Position numbers and translations under genes: made by a program. The notes under the pieces are model-generated. The model saw only the letters and a list, made by a program, of their open reading frames with translations. It was not told the origin of the DNA and did not search any database. A DNA stretch of 64,000 nt, from the NCBI GenBank assembly GCA_017480565.1, contig JAFVAL010000040.1, forward strand, positions 62,001 through 126,000, in the 5' to 3' direction. Shown here in pieces: positions 10,702 through 19,619 of the stretch. This DNA comes from Lachnospiraceae bacterium (GTDB lineage: Bacteria > Bacillota > Clostridia > Lachnospirales > Lachnospiraceae). The first letter of the stretch is position 1. Each line of letters opens with the position of its first letter.

Positions 10702-12099
10702 TTATTCCGCGTGATCCTTATGCATTTTTTCCAGATCCGCGTTCATCTGGTCGCGGAAGCTGTCCACCTTATAAAGAAGGCTCAGAATGAACATCAGGAC
10801 AAAGAGCACGATCGGCAAAATGTTATACAAGAATACAATGGCGTTGTTTGCCGTTTGTGTCTGTACGGCTGCAAGCCCGTCGTAGCCCGCGAGACCCATG
10901 ACAAGGCCGACAAGGCCGACTGCGATCCCGTTTCCGACCTTGCTCGCGAAGTTCGCGATCGAGGCGACCAGGCCTTCGATGCGCACGCCGGTCTTCCACT
11001 CACCATAGTCCATGCAGTCGATCAGGTAGGTATTGATCATCATGGAAATGGGCATGGTGCCGATACCGAAGAGCAGGCCTCCGATGATGATGGTCGGCAT
11101 GAAGGGGCCTCCAACGGTACGGATGACAATGCCAATGATGCCGATGAGGCAGCATGCCTGCAAAAGCCTGGTCGTTCCGAACTTCTTAGAGAGCATCGGG
11201 AAAAAGATCAGTGCTGGAACGACAACCATGGTCGTGATCGCCGCGGTTCCCTGCGCGCTCAGATCTCCGTAAATGTATTTGAAATAGTACGTCGTCGCTG
11301 TCTGCATGTTGTTGACAACAAAGGTAAGCAGCATCAGGCCGACCACGATAAACAGATACTTGTTCTTTCCGATGTGAACCAGAGATTCCTTGAAGGTCAG
11401 CTCGTTGCTTCCCTTCTTTCCTTCCGTCTCCGCATCATCCTCCACGATTTCCTTACAGAAGACGAAGCGCAGGATGCCGATGATGCTCATCACGATCGCC
11501 AGGGTAATGACAAGTTCTGTCCATCCAAGCTGCGTCGTTCCTTTTCCTGCCAGGAATTTTGGGAATACGATATTGAAAACAATGCTGCAGAACATGACGA
11601 TGAAGCCGTTGATCGACATCGCTTTGATGCGGTTGCCTTCTGTCGTAAAAGCACGTGCCATGTAAACGGAGTCGATGCCGCCGAGTGCGGTCGCACAGAC
11701 TGCGTTGACCATCGTATACATGATGAAGAGCCAGATATACTGCACGGCTGCGCCTGCTTTCGGGATATTGAACATCAGAACCGTGAAAATCCACTCAAAA
11801 ATGATAAACACTTCGTACGGACGTGCTTTGCCCCACCTGGTGTGTGTCTTATCCAGCAGGAAGCCGAAGCCCAGATCGGTAAATGCGTCGATAATTTTCG
11901 ATACCAGGAACAAGGTTCCGACGACGGTTGCGTTCAAGCCAACGATGTCCGTGCAGTAAAACGCGATATTCATGCTGAGCACGACGTTGATTGCCGCCGA
12001 GATACCTCTGGTCGACCATGCCATGCCGTACCAGAGCGGCATCTTTTGTCTCGCACCGTAAGGAATTCCTTTTTCATTCTGTTTTTCTTTCTTTGCCAT
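10702..12099 (-). CDS. GPH-family (MFS) glycoside symporter
   Basis: The 465-residue, twelve-segment membrane protein has the GPH signatures SKIIDAFTDLGFGFLLDKTH in helix 2, GKARPYEVF in the following loop, and DCMDYGEWKTGVRIEGL in the second half. It is the same family as the symporter at 2978-4387 but clearly divergent in sequence. It lies 20 nt after the GH3 gene on the same strand, so it probably imports the beta-glycoside that the GH3 enzyme hydrolyses. The opposite strand carries a long open frame that is only a shadow of this gene. Confidence 0.9.
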   Translation of the reverse strand: MAKKEKQNEKGIPYGARQKMPLWYGMAWSTRGISAAINVVLSMNIAFYCTDIVGLNATVVGTLFLVSKIIDAFTDLGFGFLLDKTHTRWGKARPYEVFIIFEWIFTVLMFNIPKAGAAVQYIWLFIMYTMVNAVCATALGGIDSVYMARAFTTEGNRIKAMSINGFIVMFCSIVFNIVFPKFLAGKGTTQLGWTELVITLAIVMSIIGILRFVFCKEIVEDDAETEGKKGSNELTFKESLVHIGKNKYLFIVVGLMLLTFVVNNMQTATTYYFKYIYGDLSAQGTAAITTMVVVPALIFFPMLSKKFGTTRLLQACCLIGIIGIVIRTVGGPFMPTIIIGGLLFGIGTMPISMMINTYLIDCMDYGEWKTGVRIEGLVASIANFASKVGNGIAVGLVGLVMGLAGYDGLAAVQTQTANNAIVFLYNILPIVLFVLMFILSLLYKVDSFRDQMNADLEKMHKDHAE

Positions 12100-12119
12100 T
12101 GTTTTACCCGCCTTTATCC

Positions 12120-14141
12120 TTATTCATCAATCAGCTGCGCCGCGCGGATATCCGCGCCGACATAAAAATCATACTTCTCATCCAGCACCCAGCCGCCCGG
12201 GGTCCAGAACTTCAGCTCTTCCTTCGGGATCGTAACGGTCACTTCCTTCTCTTCGCCCTCGGCAAGCTCCACGCGCCGGAATCCCTTTAACAGCTTCACG
12301 GGCCGGTCTTCCCCATTTGCTGCGCCGCGGCTTCCCGCGTAAACCTGCACAACTTCTGCGCCTTCGCGGTCTCCTGTGTTTTTCACCTTTGCCGTTACGA
12401 CAAATGTATCTGCCACCTCCAAGACCTTCGCATCCGAAATCTCAAAACTTGTGTAGCTCAGTCCGTATCCAAACGGATACGCCGGCTCCACCTCTTCCTT
12501 CTCAAGCTTCGTGTAGCCGTGATAGTAGCCGTACTCGATCACATAAGGCTTTTGCCCGATCCCGATGATCTCCGGATAATCCTTCTCATCCTTTGCCACG
12601 GTAAACGGCAGCTTTCCGGTGAAGTTCTTCTCGCCGCTGAGCAAATGAGCCAGCGCATTTGCGCCTTCGCAGCCGGAATAATAATTCATGATGACCGCGT
12701 CCGCGTACTCTTTCCACTCTTCCACGATGATCGCACATCCGGAGTAAAGCACCACGACAACCTTCTTGCCTTGCGCCTTCAGATCCTTGATCAGCGCAAC
12801 CTCCTCCGGTTCCAGCCGCAGGCTCGCACGGTCGCCGCCGCCGTCCTTCGGTTTCTCCTTCAGGTTGTAGCCGGTGTTGGCGAAATACTCGCCCTCTTTT
12901 TTATAGTTCGATCCGACACACACCACCGCAACATCGCCCGCAAGCTTCGATGCGTTCGGGAAGACCTTGCTGATGCCCGTAAGCGGTGTCACCACTTTCT
13001 CGTCAAAGACACGACTGGAACCATGATCACCGATATTCGCCTCCTCCGCATAAGGACCGGTCACAAGCACCTTCGTGTCCTTCGCAAGCGGCAGTACACC
13101 ATTGTTCTCAAGCAGAACCATGCCCTTCTCGGCGATCTCCAGTGCCAGATCACGATGCTCCTTGGAGCCGATCACGGATTTATCGCGCGACTTTATCTTC
13201 GGAATCTGACGTATCAGAACGCTTAAAATGTTCTCGACCGCCCGATCGATATGACGCTCGTCGACCGAACCTTTCTTTAAGGCCTTTTTGATCTTGCCTT
13301 CAGAATAATGCATTGTAAACATCATTTCCATGTCAAGCCCTGCACGCAGTGAATTCTCGGTATTGTGCACGCCCCAGACAAAATCAGACATCACAAAGCC
13401 GTCAAAGCCCCATTCGTCCCGCAAAATATCGGTGAGAAGCTTCTTGGATGCGCAGCAATAGCTCTCCTCAAAGCGGTTATATGCACCCATAATCGAAAGT
13501 GCACCAGCGTCAATACATTTCTTAAAATGAGGCAGATAGACCTCATGCAGGGTTCTGTCGTCGCAGTGAACGTCTACGTAGAAGCGCAGGTCTTCGATGC
13601 TGTTGAGCGCATAATGTTTCGGGCAGGCAATCATTCCTTCTTCCTGCACACTCTTGGTAAGAGCGGCTCCGTATTCACCCAGCAAGAATGGATCCTCTCC
13701 GTAAGTCTCCTGCGTTCTGCCCCAGCGCGGATTACGCACCAGATTGATGCAAACGCCTGCATAATAATTCGCACCTTGCGCGATTGCTTCATCTGCAATT
13801 GCCTTGCCAAACCGATACTCAAGCTCCGGATCAAAGGTAGAGGCACGCAGCATCGAAACCGGGAAGCAAGTCGAATTGTGCATCACAACGCCGCGAGGAC
13901 CGTCCGTAAAGAACACGGGCGGAACTCCAAGACGCTTGCAACCGCCTGCCTCCAGGGCGGATACATTATAATTGCGGCCTGTCTTGATCATATCCTTCTG
14001 GATCTGCAGAATCGGATGTCCAGAGAGCATGTGAATCTTTTCTTTCAGATTCATCGCCTCGCGCAGTGCCCTGGTCTGTTGCTTTAACACTTCTTTGGTC
14101 GGATTTGCCTGATAGGCCTCCACTGCCTGGTTAAAGTTCAT
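12120..14141 (-). CDS. glycoside hydrolase family 3 beta-glycosidase
   Basis: The 673-residue protein has no signal peptide, so a cytoplasmic enzyme. The GH3 N-terminal barrel includes FFTDGPRGVV, KHYALNSIEDLRFYVDV (substrate-binding Lys-His) and the nucleophile motif GFVMSDFVWG near residue 250. The alpha/beta sandwich with VVVVLYSGCAI follows, and the C-terminus is a fibronectin-like domain (YPFGYGLSYTSFEIS, EVVQVYAG). Such enzymes remove non-reducing beta-linked glucose or xylose; specificity cannot be read here. AAGGAGGTTACACA precedes the ATG. A TetR regulator is divergently transcribed and probably controls it. Confidence 0.92.
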   Translation of the reverse strand: MNFNQAVEAYQANPTKEVLKQQTRALREAMNLKEKIHMLSGHPILQIQKDMIKTGRNYNVSALEAGGCKRLGVPPVFFTDGPRGVVMHNSTCFPVSMLRASTFDPELEYRFGKAIADEAIAQGANYYAGVCINLVRNPRWGRTQETYGEDPFLLGEYGAALTKSVQEEGMIACPKHYALNSIEDLRFYVDVHCDDRTLHEVYLPHFKKCIDAGALSIMGAYNRFEESYCCASKKLLTDILRDEWGFDGFVMSDFVWGVHNTENSLRAGLDMEMMFTMHYSEGKIKKALKKGSVDERHIDRAVENILSVLIRQIPKIKSRDKSVIGSKEHRDLALEIAEKGMVLLENNGVLPLAKDTKVLVTGPYAEEANIGDHGSSRVFDEKVVTPLTGISKVFPNASKLAGDVAVVCVGSNYKKEGEYFANTGYNLKEKPKDGGGDRASLRLEPEEVALIKDLKAQGKKVVVVLYSGCAIIVEEWKEYADAVIMNYYSGCEGANALAHLLSGEKNFTGKLPFTVAKDEKDYPEIIGIGQKPYVIEYGYYHGYTKLEKEEVEPAYPFGYGLSYTSFEISDAKVLEVADTFVVTAKVKNTGDREGAEVVQVYAGSRGAANGEDRPVKLLKGFRRVELAEGEEKEVTVTIPKEELKFWTPGGWVLDEKYDFYVGADIRAAQLIDE

Positions 14142-14204
14142 TGTGTAACCTCCTTAACATGATAAACTTTTATGAACGTAGCGTTGATTATTTTCTTGTT
14201 TTCC

Positions 14205-14264
14205 ATTATGATAGGTCTGTCAGGAAAATGCAATGACCAGATTCTTTTTCTTTGCATGATCATG
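14205..14264 (-). promoter_or_regulatory. GH3 promoter and candidate operator in the GH3/tetR gap
   Basis: On the minus strand TTGCAT, 17 bp, CATAAT (14205-14233). Next to it lies the perfect palindrome CATGATCATG (14255-14264), between the two divergent genes. A further CATGAT half-site occurs near 14158. The palindrome is a plausible binding site for the adjacent TetR protein (inference). Confidence 0.45.
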
Positions 14265-14325
14265 AACAAATGAAGAAAAAATGTTGATTATTTCCTATGT
14301 AGAAATGAAACATTCAGGAGGATAT

Positions 14326-14892
14326 ATGGCAAGAAGTGACCGGCGTGTGCAGTATACGAAAAAAGTGATCCAGGAAGCCGTCTTGGATCTTTTAAAAAAG
14401 AAAACCATCGATGAGATGTCCATCAAGGAAATCTGTGAGCTTGCAGACATCAACCGCGGCACCTTCTATCTGCACTATTCGCAGCCGCGGGATGTCCTAA
14501 AAGAGATTGAAGAGAACTTTGTGAAAGAACATTTTCAGCATTTTGACAATTACTGGAAAAATGAAAGAGACATCAACGACTTGACGAGGGTCTATCGCTG
14601 CATCATTGAGAACAAAGAACTATGCAGTATCCTGATGGGAGAAAATGGAGATCCGCAATTTGCAAGGATGCTTCAGGAGTTTGCCAAAACACAGATCATC
14701 GATGAGTGGCAAAAAGAATTTCCAACGCACACAAAAGAGCACCTGGACTTCTTATATGATTTTGTGATTACCGGATCGATGTCGCTTCTGCTGCGCTGGA
14801 TCCAGGATGACCGGGGGATCTGTGCGGATGCATTTGCCAAACGCTTAGAGCGTTTAGGGCACTATAGCCTCATTGCCGCAGGCGAATTCTAA
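14326..14892 (+). CDS. TetR-family transcriptional regulator
   Basis: The 188-aa protein begins MARSDRRVQYTKKVIQEAVL. The helix-turn-helix is at residues 25-50 (MSIKEICELADINRGTFYLHY), typical of TetR regulators. The rest is a helical ligand-binding domain ending in FVITGSMSLLLRWIQDD, similar to the C-terminal TetR domain found in Bacillota. CAGGAGGA lies a few bases before the chosen ATG; an ATG 45 nt earlier has no such site. It is divergent from the GH3-symporter operon and is its likely repressor. Confidence 0.85.
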   Translation: MARSDRRVQYTKKVIQEAVLDLLKKKTIDEMSIKEICELADINRGTFYLHYSQPRDVLKEIEENFVKEHFQHFDNYWKNERDINDLTRVYRCIIENKELCSILMGENGDPQFARMLQEFAKTQIIDEWQKEFPTHTKEHLDFLYDFVITGSMSLLLRWIQDDRGICADAFAKRLERLGHYSLIAAGEF

Positions 14893-14970
14893 AAAGAATC
14901 CCGTAACTTTGACAATGGGAATCATTTGCCAAACTATGCAGAAAATCTCATTCTAAATGAAAAAATATTC

Positions 14971-15000
14971 TTGAAGAACGGCAACGGTGCGTGCTACAAT
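14971..15000 (+). promoter_or_regulatory. promoter candidate for the DUF1508 gene
   Basis: TTGAAG, 18 bp, TACAAT, about 60 nt before the start codon. Confidence 0.5.
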
Positions 15001-15061
15001 GAGGTATACAAAGTCGTACGTACTGTTCATCATAAACAGGTTTTGGAAGGAGGTTTTATCG

Positions 15062-15433
15062 ATGGGCAAATTTGTAATCAACGAGACAAAGAATGGTGGT
15101 CTCAAGTTCAATTTAAAGGCAACCAATGGCCAGGTAATCGCATCTTCTCAGGTGTATAAGAGTGAGGCATCCTGCCGCAAGGGCATCGCTAGCGTGATGA
15201 AGAATGCTCCTGTTGCAGCACTGGAAGATCAGACTGTAGAGGGCTTCGAAGTACAGAAGAATCCGAAGTTTGAAGTTTACACCGACAAGGCTGGCGAGTT
15301 CCGTTTCCGTCTGAAGGCAACCAACGGCCAGATCATCGCAACCGGCGAAGGTTACAAGAAGCTGGCTAGCTGCTTAAAGGGTGTAGAGTCCATCCGTAAG
15401 AATGCGGTTGATGCACCGATCGTGGTTGAATAA
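15062..15433 (+). CDS. YegP-like protein with two DUF1508 repeats
   Basis: The 123-aa protein consists of two similar halves. Each has a beta-rich unit with the shared phrase F-x-L-K-A-T-N-G-Q-x-I-A, then a Y-K-x-x-A-S-C-x-K-G helix and a run ending S-x-x-K-N-A. This is the double DUF1508 architecture of E. coli YegP; the biochemical role is not established. GAAGGAGGTTTTATCG gives a strong ribosome site, so expression is likely high. A hairpin terminator follows at once. Confidence 0.9.
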   Translation: MGKFVINETKNGGLKFNLKATNGQVIASSQVYKSEASCRKGIASVMKNAPVAALEDQTVEGFEVQKNPKFEVYTDKAGEFRFRLKATNGQIIATGEGYKKLASCLKGVESIRKNAVDAPIVVE

Positions 15434-15456
15434 GTTTTCTTTTTAAAGTTTAACCG

Positions 15457-15485
15457 GCACCGGTGCCCCGCATCGGTGCTTTTTT
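15457..15485 (+). terminator. terminator after the DUF1508 gene
   Basis: GCACCG and CGGTGC enclose an 11-nt loop and are followed by six to seven T. Confidence 0.85.
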
Positions 15486-15514
15486 ATGAACGCAGGGAAG
15501 TGAGGGATAGTTCA

Positions 15515-16015
15515 GTGGAATTACGGATCAAGCAGAAAGTGTTTTCGTGGACCGATCGGTTTGACATCTATGATGAGTACGAGAACACCAAGTATTATGT
15601 GAAGGGAGAGTTTCTCTCTTTCGGTAAAAAGCTGCACATCTATGACGCGCTGGACAACGAAGTAGGCTTCGTGCGCCAGAAGGTTTTCTCCTGGATGCCT
15701 ACCTTTTATATTGAGATCAATGGAGAGGAAATCGGCTCTGTGCGTAAAAAATTCACCTTCTTCCGTCCAACCTACAACGTTGATTATCGAGGCTGGACAT
15801 GTGAAGGTGATTTCCTGGGTTGGGATTATGCAGTTTATGATGATAACGGATATCAGGTCGCTTCCATCCGCAAAAAGATCATCAGCTGGGGAGATACCTA
15901 TATCATCTCCTATGACCGCGCAGAAGACGAACTGCCTGTTTTAATGTTGGTTCTTGCCATCGATGCCGCCAATGAGCAGGCTGCCGCGGCTGCAAGCAGC
16001 TCATCAAACAGTTGA
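15515..16015 (+). CDS. LURP-one-related (YxjI-like) protein
   Basis: The 166-aa protein is built from repeated beta-hairpin units (K-Q-K-V-F-S-W, R-Q-K-V-F-S-W-M-P, R-K-K-F-T-F-F, R-K-K-I-I-S-W), typical of LURP-one/Tubby-like folds. Members resemble phospholipid scramblases, but their bacterial function is unknown. The start chosen is GTG after GAGGGA; an upstream GTG lies inside the preceding terminator hairpin. Its 3' end overlaps the convergent membrane gene by 12 nt. The C-terminus is Ala/Ser-rich. Confidence 0.75.
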   Translation: MELRIKQKVFSWTDRFDIYDEYENTKYYVKGEFLSFGKKLHIYDALDNEVGFVRQKVFSWMPTFYIEINGEEIGSVRKKFTFFRPTYNVDYRGWTCEGDFLGWDYAVYDDNGYQVASIRKKIISWGDTYIISYDRAEDELPVLMLVLAIDAANEQAAAAASSSSNS

Positions 16016-16945
16016 GTCGCGCTCCGCGTCTAAGTCCAAGATATCCTCGTAGATTTTCCCTTCGGTATTACATTTCGCATAATACTCGAGGTATTGTCCA
16101 CGTACCATTCTCGGCAGCCAAAGCGGATAGTCCATACTCATCTGCTCATATTTCATTTTCTTAAGACGAATCCAAACCGGATTTTTCTCCGTGCTCTCTT
16201 TGGGCTCGCCGGAGAACTCTCTGGCAATATAGACATAAAAACGAATATTCATGTCCGGCATCCAGAAATGTAGTTTTCCCATACACTCGGGTATGCATTC
16301 CGGTGCTTCGCAGGAAAGCCCGAATTCTTTCTGGATCGTCCTGACCGCAACGGCCTGTCTGTTCTCCGATGCTTTGATCTCTCCGATCGCACCGGAAAGC
16401 TTACCAGGCCTTTTTTGCATGTGCACCTGGTCAAGAACCAGCACTTCATAGTCTTTCGGTTCTTGCTTTGCCGCAAATGCAATCACGAACTCTCGCTCCG
16501 GCTCCCAGCCGATCCATCCTTTTTTCTTTTCTTCGTTCTCTCTGCGAATCTGTTCCTCCGGCGGCAGCGGAATCACCTCCGGATGAAGCTTATCATAACA
16601 GGCATGGCAGAGATTGTCGTCATTAAACAGAAACTCTGTGATCGAAAGCCTCTTTCCGCAGTTGGTGCAGTGTCCCCGGTAAGGGAAGACGACGCGCCGC
16701 AGCAAAATAAGGATCACTAAGACAATCGCAGGAACAATCCATGCCATCATCATCGGCAGTTTATCGATATAAATCATATAATAGTCCGCCCAGATGACCG
16801 CCGAGAAAAGAATCATGATGAGCACCGCTCTCGCCTTCTTTTTACTTTTCTGCCCCGACTTGATCAGGCTGAACAAAAGCAATCCGATAAAGAACAGGAA
16901 AATGATATAATTTTCAACAACTTTTTGAACAAAACTCTGCATCAT
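16004..16945 (-). CDS. membrane protein with zinc ribbon and degenerate NUDIX domain
   Basis: Two or three N-terminal membrane segments (residues 10-90) are followed by a zinc ribbon, HCTNCGKRL and LCHACYD (two CxxC pairs near 95 and 115). The rest is NUDIX-like. The box reads GEIKASEN, then R-T-I-Q-K-E-F-G-L. The G-x5-E-x7-R frame is kept, but the metal-binding R-E-U-x-E-E pattern has lost two of three Glu (now Thr and Lys), so hydrolase activity is doubtful. Two adjacent ATG codons follow GGAG at 4 and 7 bases; the first is given. It overlaps the convergent LURP gene at its end. Confidence 0.6.
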   Translation of the reverse strand: MMQSFVQKVVENYIIFLFFIGLLLFSLIKSGQKSKKKARAVLIMILFSAVIWADYYMIYIDKLPMMMAWIVPAIVLVILILLRRVVFPYRGHCTNCGKRLSITEFLFNDDNLCHACYDKLHPEVIPLPPEEQIRRENEEKKKGWIGWEPEREFVIAFAAKQEPKDYEVLVLDQVHMQKRPGKLSGAIGEIKASENRQAVAVRTIQKEFGLSCEAPECIPECMGKLHFWMPDMNIRFYVYIAREFSGEPKESTEKNPVWIRLKKMKYEQMSMDYPLWLPRMVRGQYLEYYAKCNTEGKIYEDILDLDAERDSTV

Positions 16946-16962
16946 GCAACTCCAAGAAAGAA

Positions 16963-17000
16963 GCCTCCCGGAAACCATCGGTACTGTGATCCCGGGAGGC
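16963..17000 (-). terminator. hairpin after the LarA-like gene
   Basis: GCCTCCCGG and CCGGGAGGC form a 9-bp stem with a roughly 20-nt loop; on the minus strand it is followed by TTCTTTCTT, a weak T-run. Confidence 0.6.
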
Positions 17001-17031
17001 CGAATCATTTGTTACGAACTACGCTCTTTGA

Positions 17032-18303
17032 TTACTCAATGACCATGACAGAGACGCCATCCGGGATTGCTGTGACCGTTGCATCTTTCTTGCCGACGAT
17101 CTGCTCTGCGATCTCCATCGCCTCAGGAAGGGAATGTGCCGGGATCATGTGCAGGCCCTTCACCATCTCATCAGGAGCATCCGAAATATAGATGACAGAT
17201 GCCTTCTGAAGGACACGGATAAAGATCTGTGTCTGCCACTGATCCGGAACGGTTTCATTTCTTCCTCTGGAAAGGAAGAGTGCCAAGGTCTTCTCGATAT
17301 CCGGCTCATCTGCCATCTGATGGTAGAAATGCTCTCCGCCGTGACCGTCGTTGCTCTTCGCCATCATAATGATCGCGCCGCCCTTCTTGACGGTTGCTTC
17401 GGCAGCGGTCATACCCTTGACTGCCTGATAAATGTTCTGATCCAGCGGATAGCCACCGTTGGTCGTAATCACGATGTCTGCGGGCTTTGCATCGACCTTG
17501 CACAGGGAAGAAAGGAATGCGCAGCCTGCCTCATGAGCCTCTTCCATATCACCTGCAACCGCAAAGATCGCTTCCTTCTCTGCGTTAATGACGACATTGC
17601 AAATGAATGCGAGCTTCGCAGTTCTTGCCGCCCAAACCATATCCTTATGAATCGGGTTGCCCTCTAAGAGGCCAGTTCTGGCGTGCGGATCCGCGATAAA
17701 CTCGGAGCAATGGTTCGCCATAACGGTGACTCTGGATGCAATTCCCGGCAGAATCGACTTTCTCGCACCGGAGAATCCGGCGAAGAAGTGCGGCTCAATA
17801 AAGCCTTCTGAGCAGACCAAATCCGCATCAACAACAAGCTTGTTGATGATTAGGTCGCCGCCGCTCGGCAGTGTGCCGATGTGCACCAGCGGTGAATTGT
17901 CGCAGTCATGGACCACGATCTTTTCATTTGCCACGATCTCCTCGCCGAACTTATTGATTAATTCTTCTTTGGTCGTGCCTCTGTGGCAGCCGGTACTGAT
18001 TAAAATCGTGATATCTGCATCCGGATTGCCCTTACGGATCTCCCGAAGCATCGGCGGAACAATCACCTTGCTGGGAACCGGGCGGGTATGGTCAGAAGCA
18101 ATCAAAACCACGTTCTTCTTGCCAACTGCAAGTTCGGAAAGCTTCGGGCTTCCAATCGGATTGGCAAGCGCATCTTCCACCAGGGAAAGCGGATCCTTCT
18201 CTGCCTTGTAATGATGCAAGTTAGAGACCAGGACGCCTTGCAGACGCTCATCAGCCACATCGAGTGTTAAAAATTCTTTTCCGTAAGGAAATGATAACTG
18301 CAT
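17032..18303 (-). CDS. LarA-family nickel-pincer 2-hydroxyacid racemase/epimerase homologue (DUF2088)
   Basis: The 423-aa protein keeps LarA landmarks: ASDHTRPVPS near residue 75, ISTGCHRGTTKEE near 110, and EPHFFAGFSGARKSILPG near 180, which holds the cofactor-binding His and Lys region. LarA enzymes racemise lactate or epimerise other 2-hydroxyacids using a nickel-pincer nucleotide. The cofactor genes larB, larC and larE are not in the window. The start follows GGAGGATGAATCT. A KdgT-type permease lies just upstream on the same strand, so a sugar-acid or other hydroxyacid substrate is more likely than lactate (inference). Confidence 0.8.
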   Translation of the reverse strand: MQLSFPYGKEFLTLDVADERLQGVLVSNLHHYKAEKDPLSLVEDALANPIGSPKLSELAVGKKNVVLIASDHTRPVPSKVIVPPMLREIRKGNPDADITILISTGCHRGTTKEELINKFGEEIVANEKIVVHDCDNSPLVHIGTLPSGGDLIINKLVVDADLVCSEGFIEPHFFAGFSGARKSILPGIASRVTVMANHCSEFIADPHARTGLLEGNPIHKDMVWAARTAKLAFICNVVINAEKEAIFAVAGDMEEAHEAGCAFLSSLCKVDAKPADIVITTNGGYPLDQNIYQAVKGMTAAEATVKKGGAIIMMAKSNDGHGGEHFYHQMADEPDIEKTLALFLSRGRNETVPDQWQTQIFIRVLQKASVIYISDAPDEMVKGLHMIPAHSLPEAMEIAEQIVGKKDATVTAIPDGVSVMVIE

Positions 18304-18403
18304 AGATTCATCCTCCAAATTCTTTGAAATACAAGATTGCTCCGTCAAGAAACAACAAAGGCTACCATTACGAACGAACGGCAGCCCTAGTTGTCATATC
18401 ATC

Positions 18404-18424
18404 ATTGAATCATTTTGATTCAAT
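18404..18424. promoter_or_regulatory. 9-bp inverted repeat between kdgT and the larA-like gene
   Basis: ATTGAATCA and TGATTCAAT flank three T. It lies 12 nt past the kdgT stop and about 100 nt before the racemase start. It could be an operator or a small hairpin; there is no T-run. Confidence 0.35.
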
Positions 18425-18436
18425 TATTCAACTCAA

Positions 18437-19465
18437 TTATTCGTCTCCGCCGTCTTCGGAAGCAAGAGGCAGATCATAGTTGATCAGACCCTTCTTCTCC
18501 TCATACTTGTAAAGCCAGTTGACAACGAAAGGTGTCACCAGAGCGGTAACGATAACGGAAGCAGCGCACTGTGCGGTTGCAGCAGCAGCGTAAGGCTCCC
18601 AGGCTGCATCGACAGCAGCGATCGCAGCAGGGGTTGCAACAGAGTTTCCTGCGGAAGTACCAACAGCAGCACCAACAGCACAGCTTCTTCTGTGCTCCTT
18701 CTTAATCAGCAGCTTGTAGATGAAGTAGGTCGGAATACCGGTCCAAAGAACGGTTAAAAGGCCAAGCAGGATGCCAGGGATACCAGCAGTGATCAGAGTC
18801 TTGAAGTTCATGCCTGCACCAAGAGGGAAGGAGAACAGGAAGATCGAGATCAGCATACCAGGCTTTAACATCTCACGGATCTTATCATCTAAGTTACCAA
18901 GAATCATACCGACGATAATCGGGAAGATGCAGGCAAACAGTGTCTTGATCGGGATGGTTGCAACACCGGTCAGACCCATGAACAGCATCTCATAGAAAGG
19001 ACCATCGTTGGAAGAGATAACAGCAACAGCACCGACGTCAGTCTTGGTACCATACTTGGTAGCCAGAGCGGTGTAAAGACCACCGTTGGAGTTGGACATA
19101 CAACCGATCAGTGCCAAAGGCGTAATGCCAAGTACCGTAGCACCAGGGCCGCCAACCTTTGCCAGAATAACACCGAGAGAAACACCGAAGAGAACCTTAC
19201 TGGTATTGATAACAACGCCTTTCCACAGAGACTGTCCGGCGCTCTTAAACTGAATCTGTGCACCAGAGCAGAAGAACAGGGTTGCAATCAAAGCGTTCGA
19301 ACCGTTCTTGAAAAGAGCAGTGGTAAAGCTGCCGATCTCAAGGAAATCCGGGAACAGGGAGTTGACAACAACACCGAGGAACAGCGGGATCACCATGATT
19401 CCGCCAGGAACCTTGTTGATCGTGTCAAGAATCGGGACATTACCCCAAAACTTCTTTTTTTCCAT
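18437..19465 (-). CDS. kdgT: 2-keto-3-deoxygluconate permease
   Basis: The 342-aa protein has about ten hydrophobic segments and the KdgT family landmarks INKVPGGIMVIPLFLGVVVN at the N-terminus and GTSAGNSVATPAAIAAVD near residue 270. Members import 2-keto-3-deoxygluconate, an intermediate of pectin and uronate breakdown. The ATG follows AAGGAGGGTATATTT; an earlier in-frame ATG lacks a site. The downstream LarA-like gene may share its transcript. No kdgK or kdgA is visible here. Confidence 0.85.
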   Translation of the reverse strand: MEKKKFWGNVPILDTINKVPGGIMVIPLFLGVVVNSLFPDFLEIGSFTTALFKNGSNALIATLFFCSGAQIQFKSAGQSLWKGVVINTSKVLFGVSLGVILAKVGGPGATVLGITPLALIGCMSNSNGGLYTALATKYGTKTDVGAVAVISSNDGPFYEMLFMGLTGVATIPIKTLFACIFPIIVGMILGNLDDKIREMLKPGMLISIFLFSFPLGAGMNFKTLITAGIPGILLGLLTVLWTGIPTYFIYKLLIKKEHRRSCAVGAAVGTSAGNSVATPAAIAAVDAAWEPYAAAATAQCAASVIVTALVTPFVVNWLYKYEEKKGLINYDLPLASEDGGDE

Positions 19466-19523
19466 AAATATACCCTCCTTATAGTCACGTAGCCCTATCA
19501 CGGGCCTCATCATTGCAAATATG

Positions 19524-19556
19524 ATTATACCATGCGCTATTAGGAATAACTAGTTA
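19524..19556 (-). promoter_or_regulatory. extended -10 promoter and palindrome upstream of kdgT
   Basis: On the minus strand TGGTATAAT is an extended -10. The perfect palindrome TAACTAGTTA (19547-19556) lies near the -35 position, where no good -35 is seen, suggesting activator or repressor control. Confidence 0.45.
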
Positions 19557-19619
19557 TAAATTGGCATATTTATCAAAATTAATGAGATACTATTTAAAAT
19601 ATTGATTCTTTTTGCTCTT

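Noticed and set aside
10711..12165. 484-aa open frame on the plus strand
   Set aside because: It is antisense to a clear GPH symporter, rich in Asp/His as expected of a shadow frame, and has no ribosome site.
12519..14087. Two long plus-strand frames (235 and 240 aa)
   Set aside because: Antisense to the GH3 gene with its full set of motifs.
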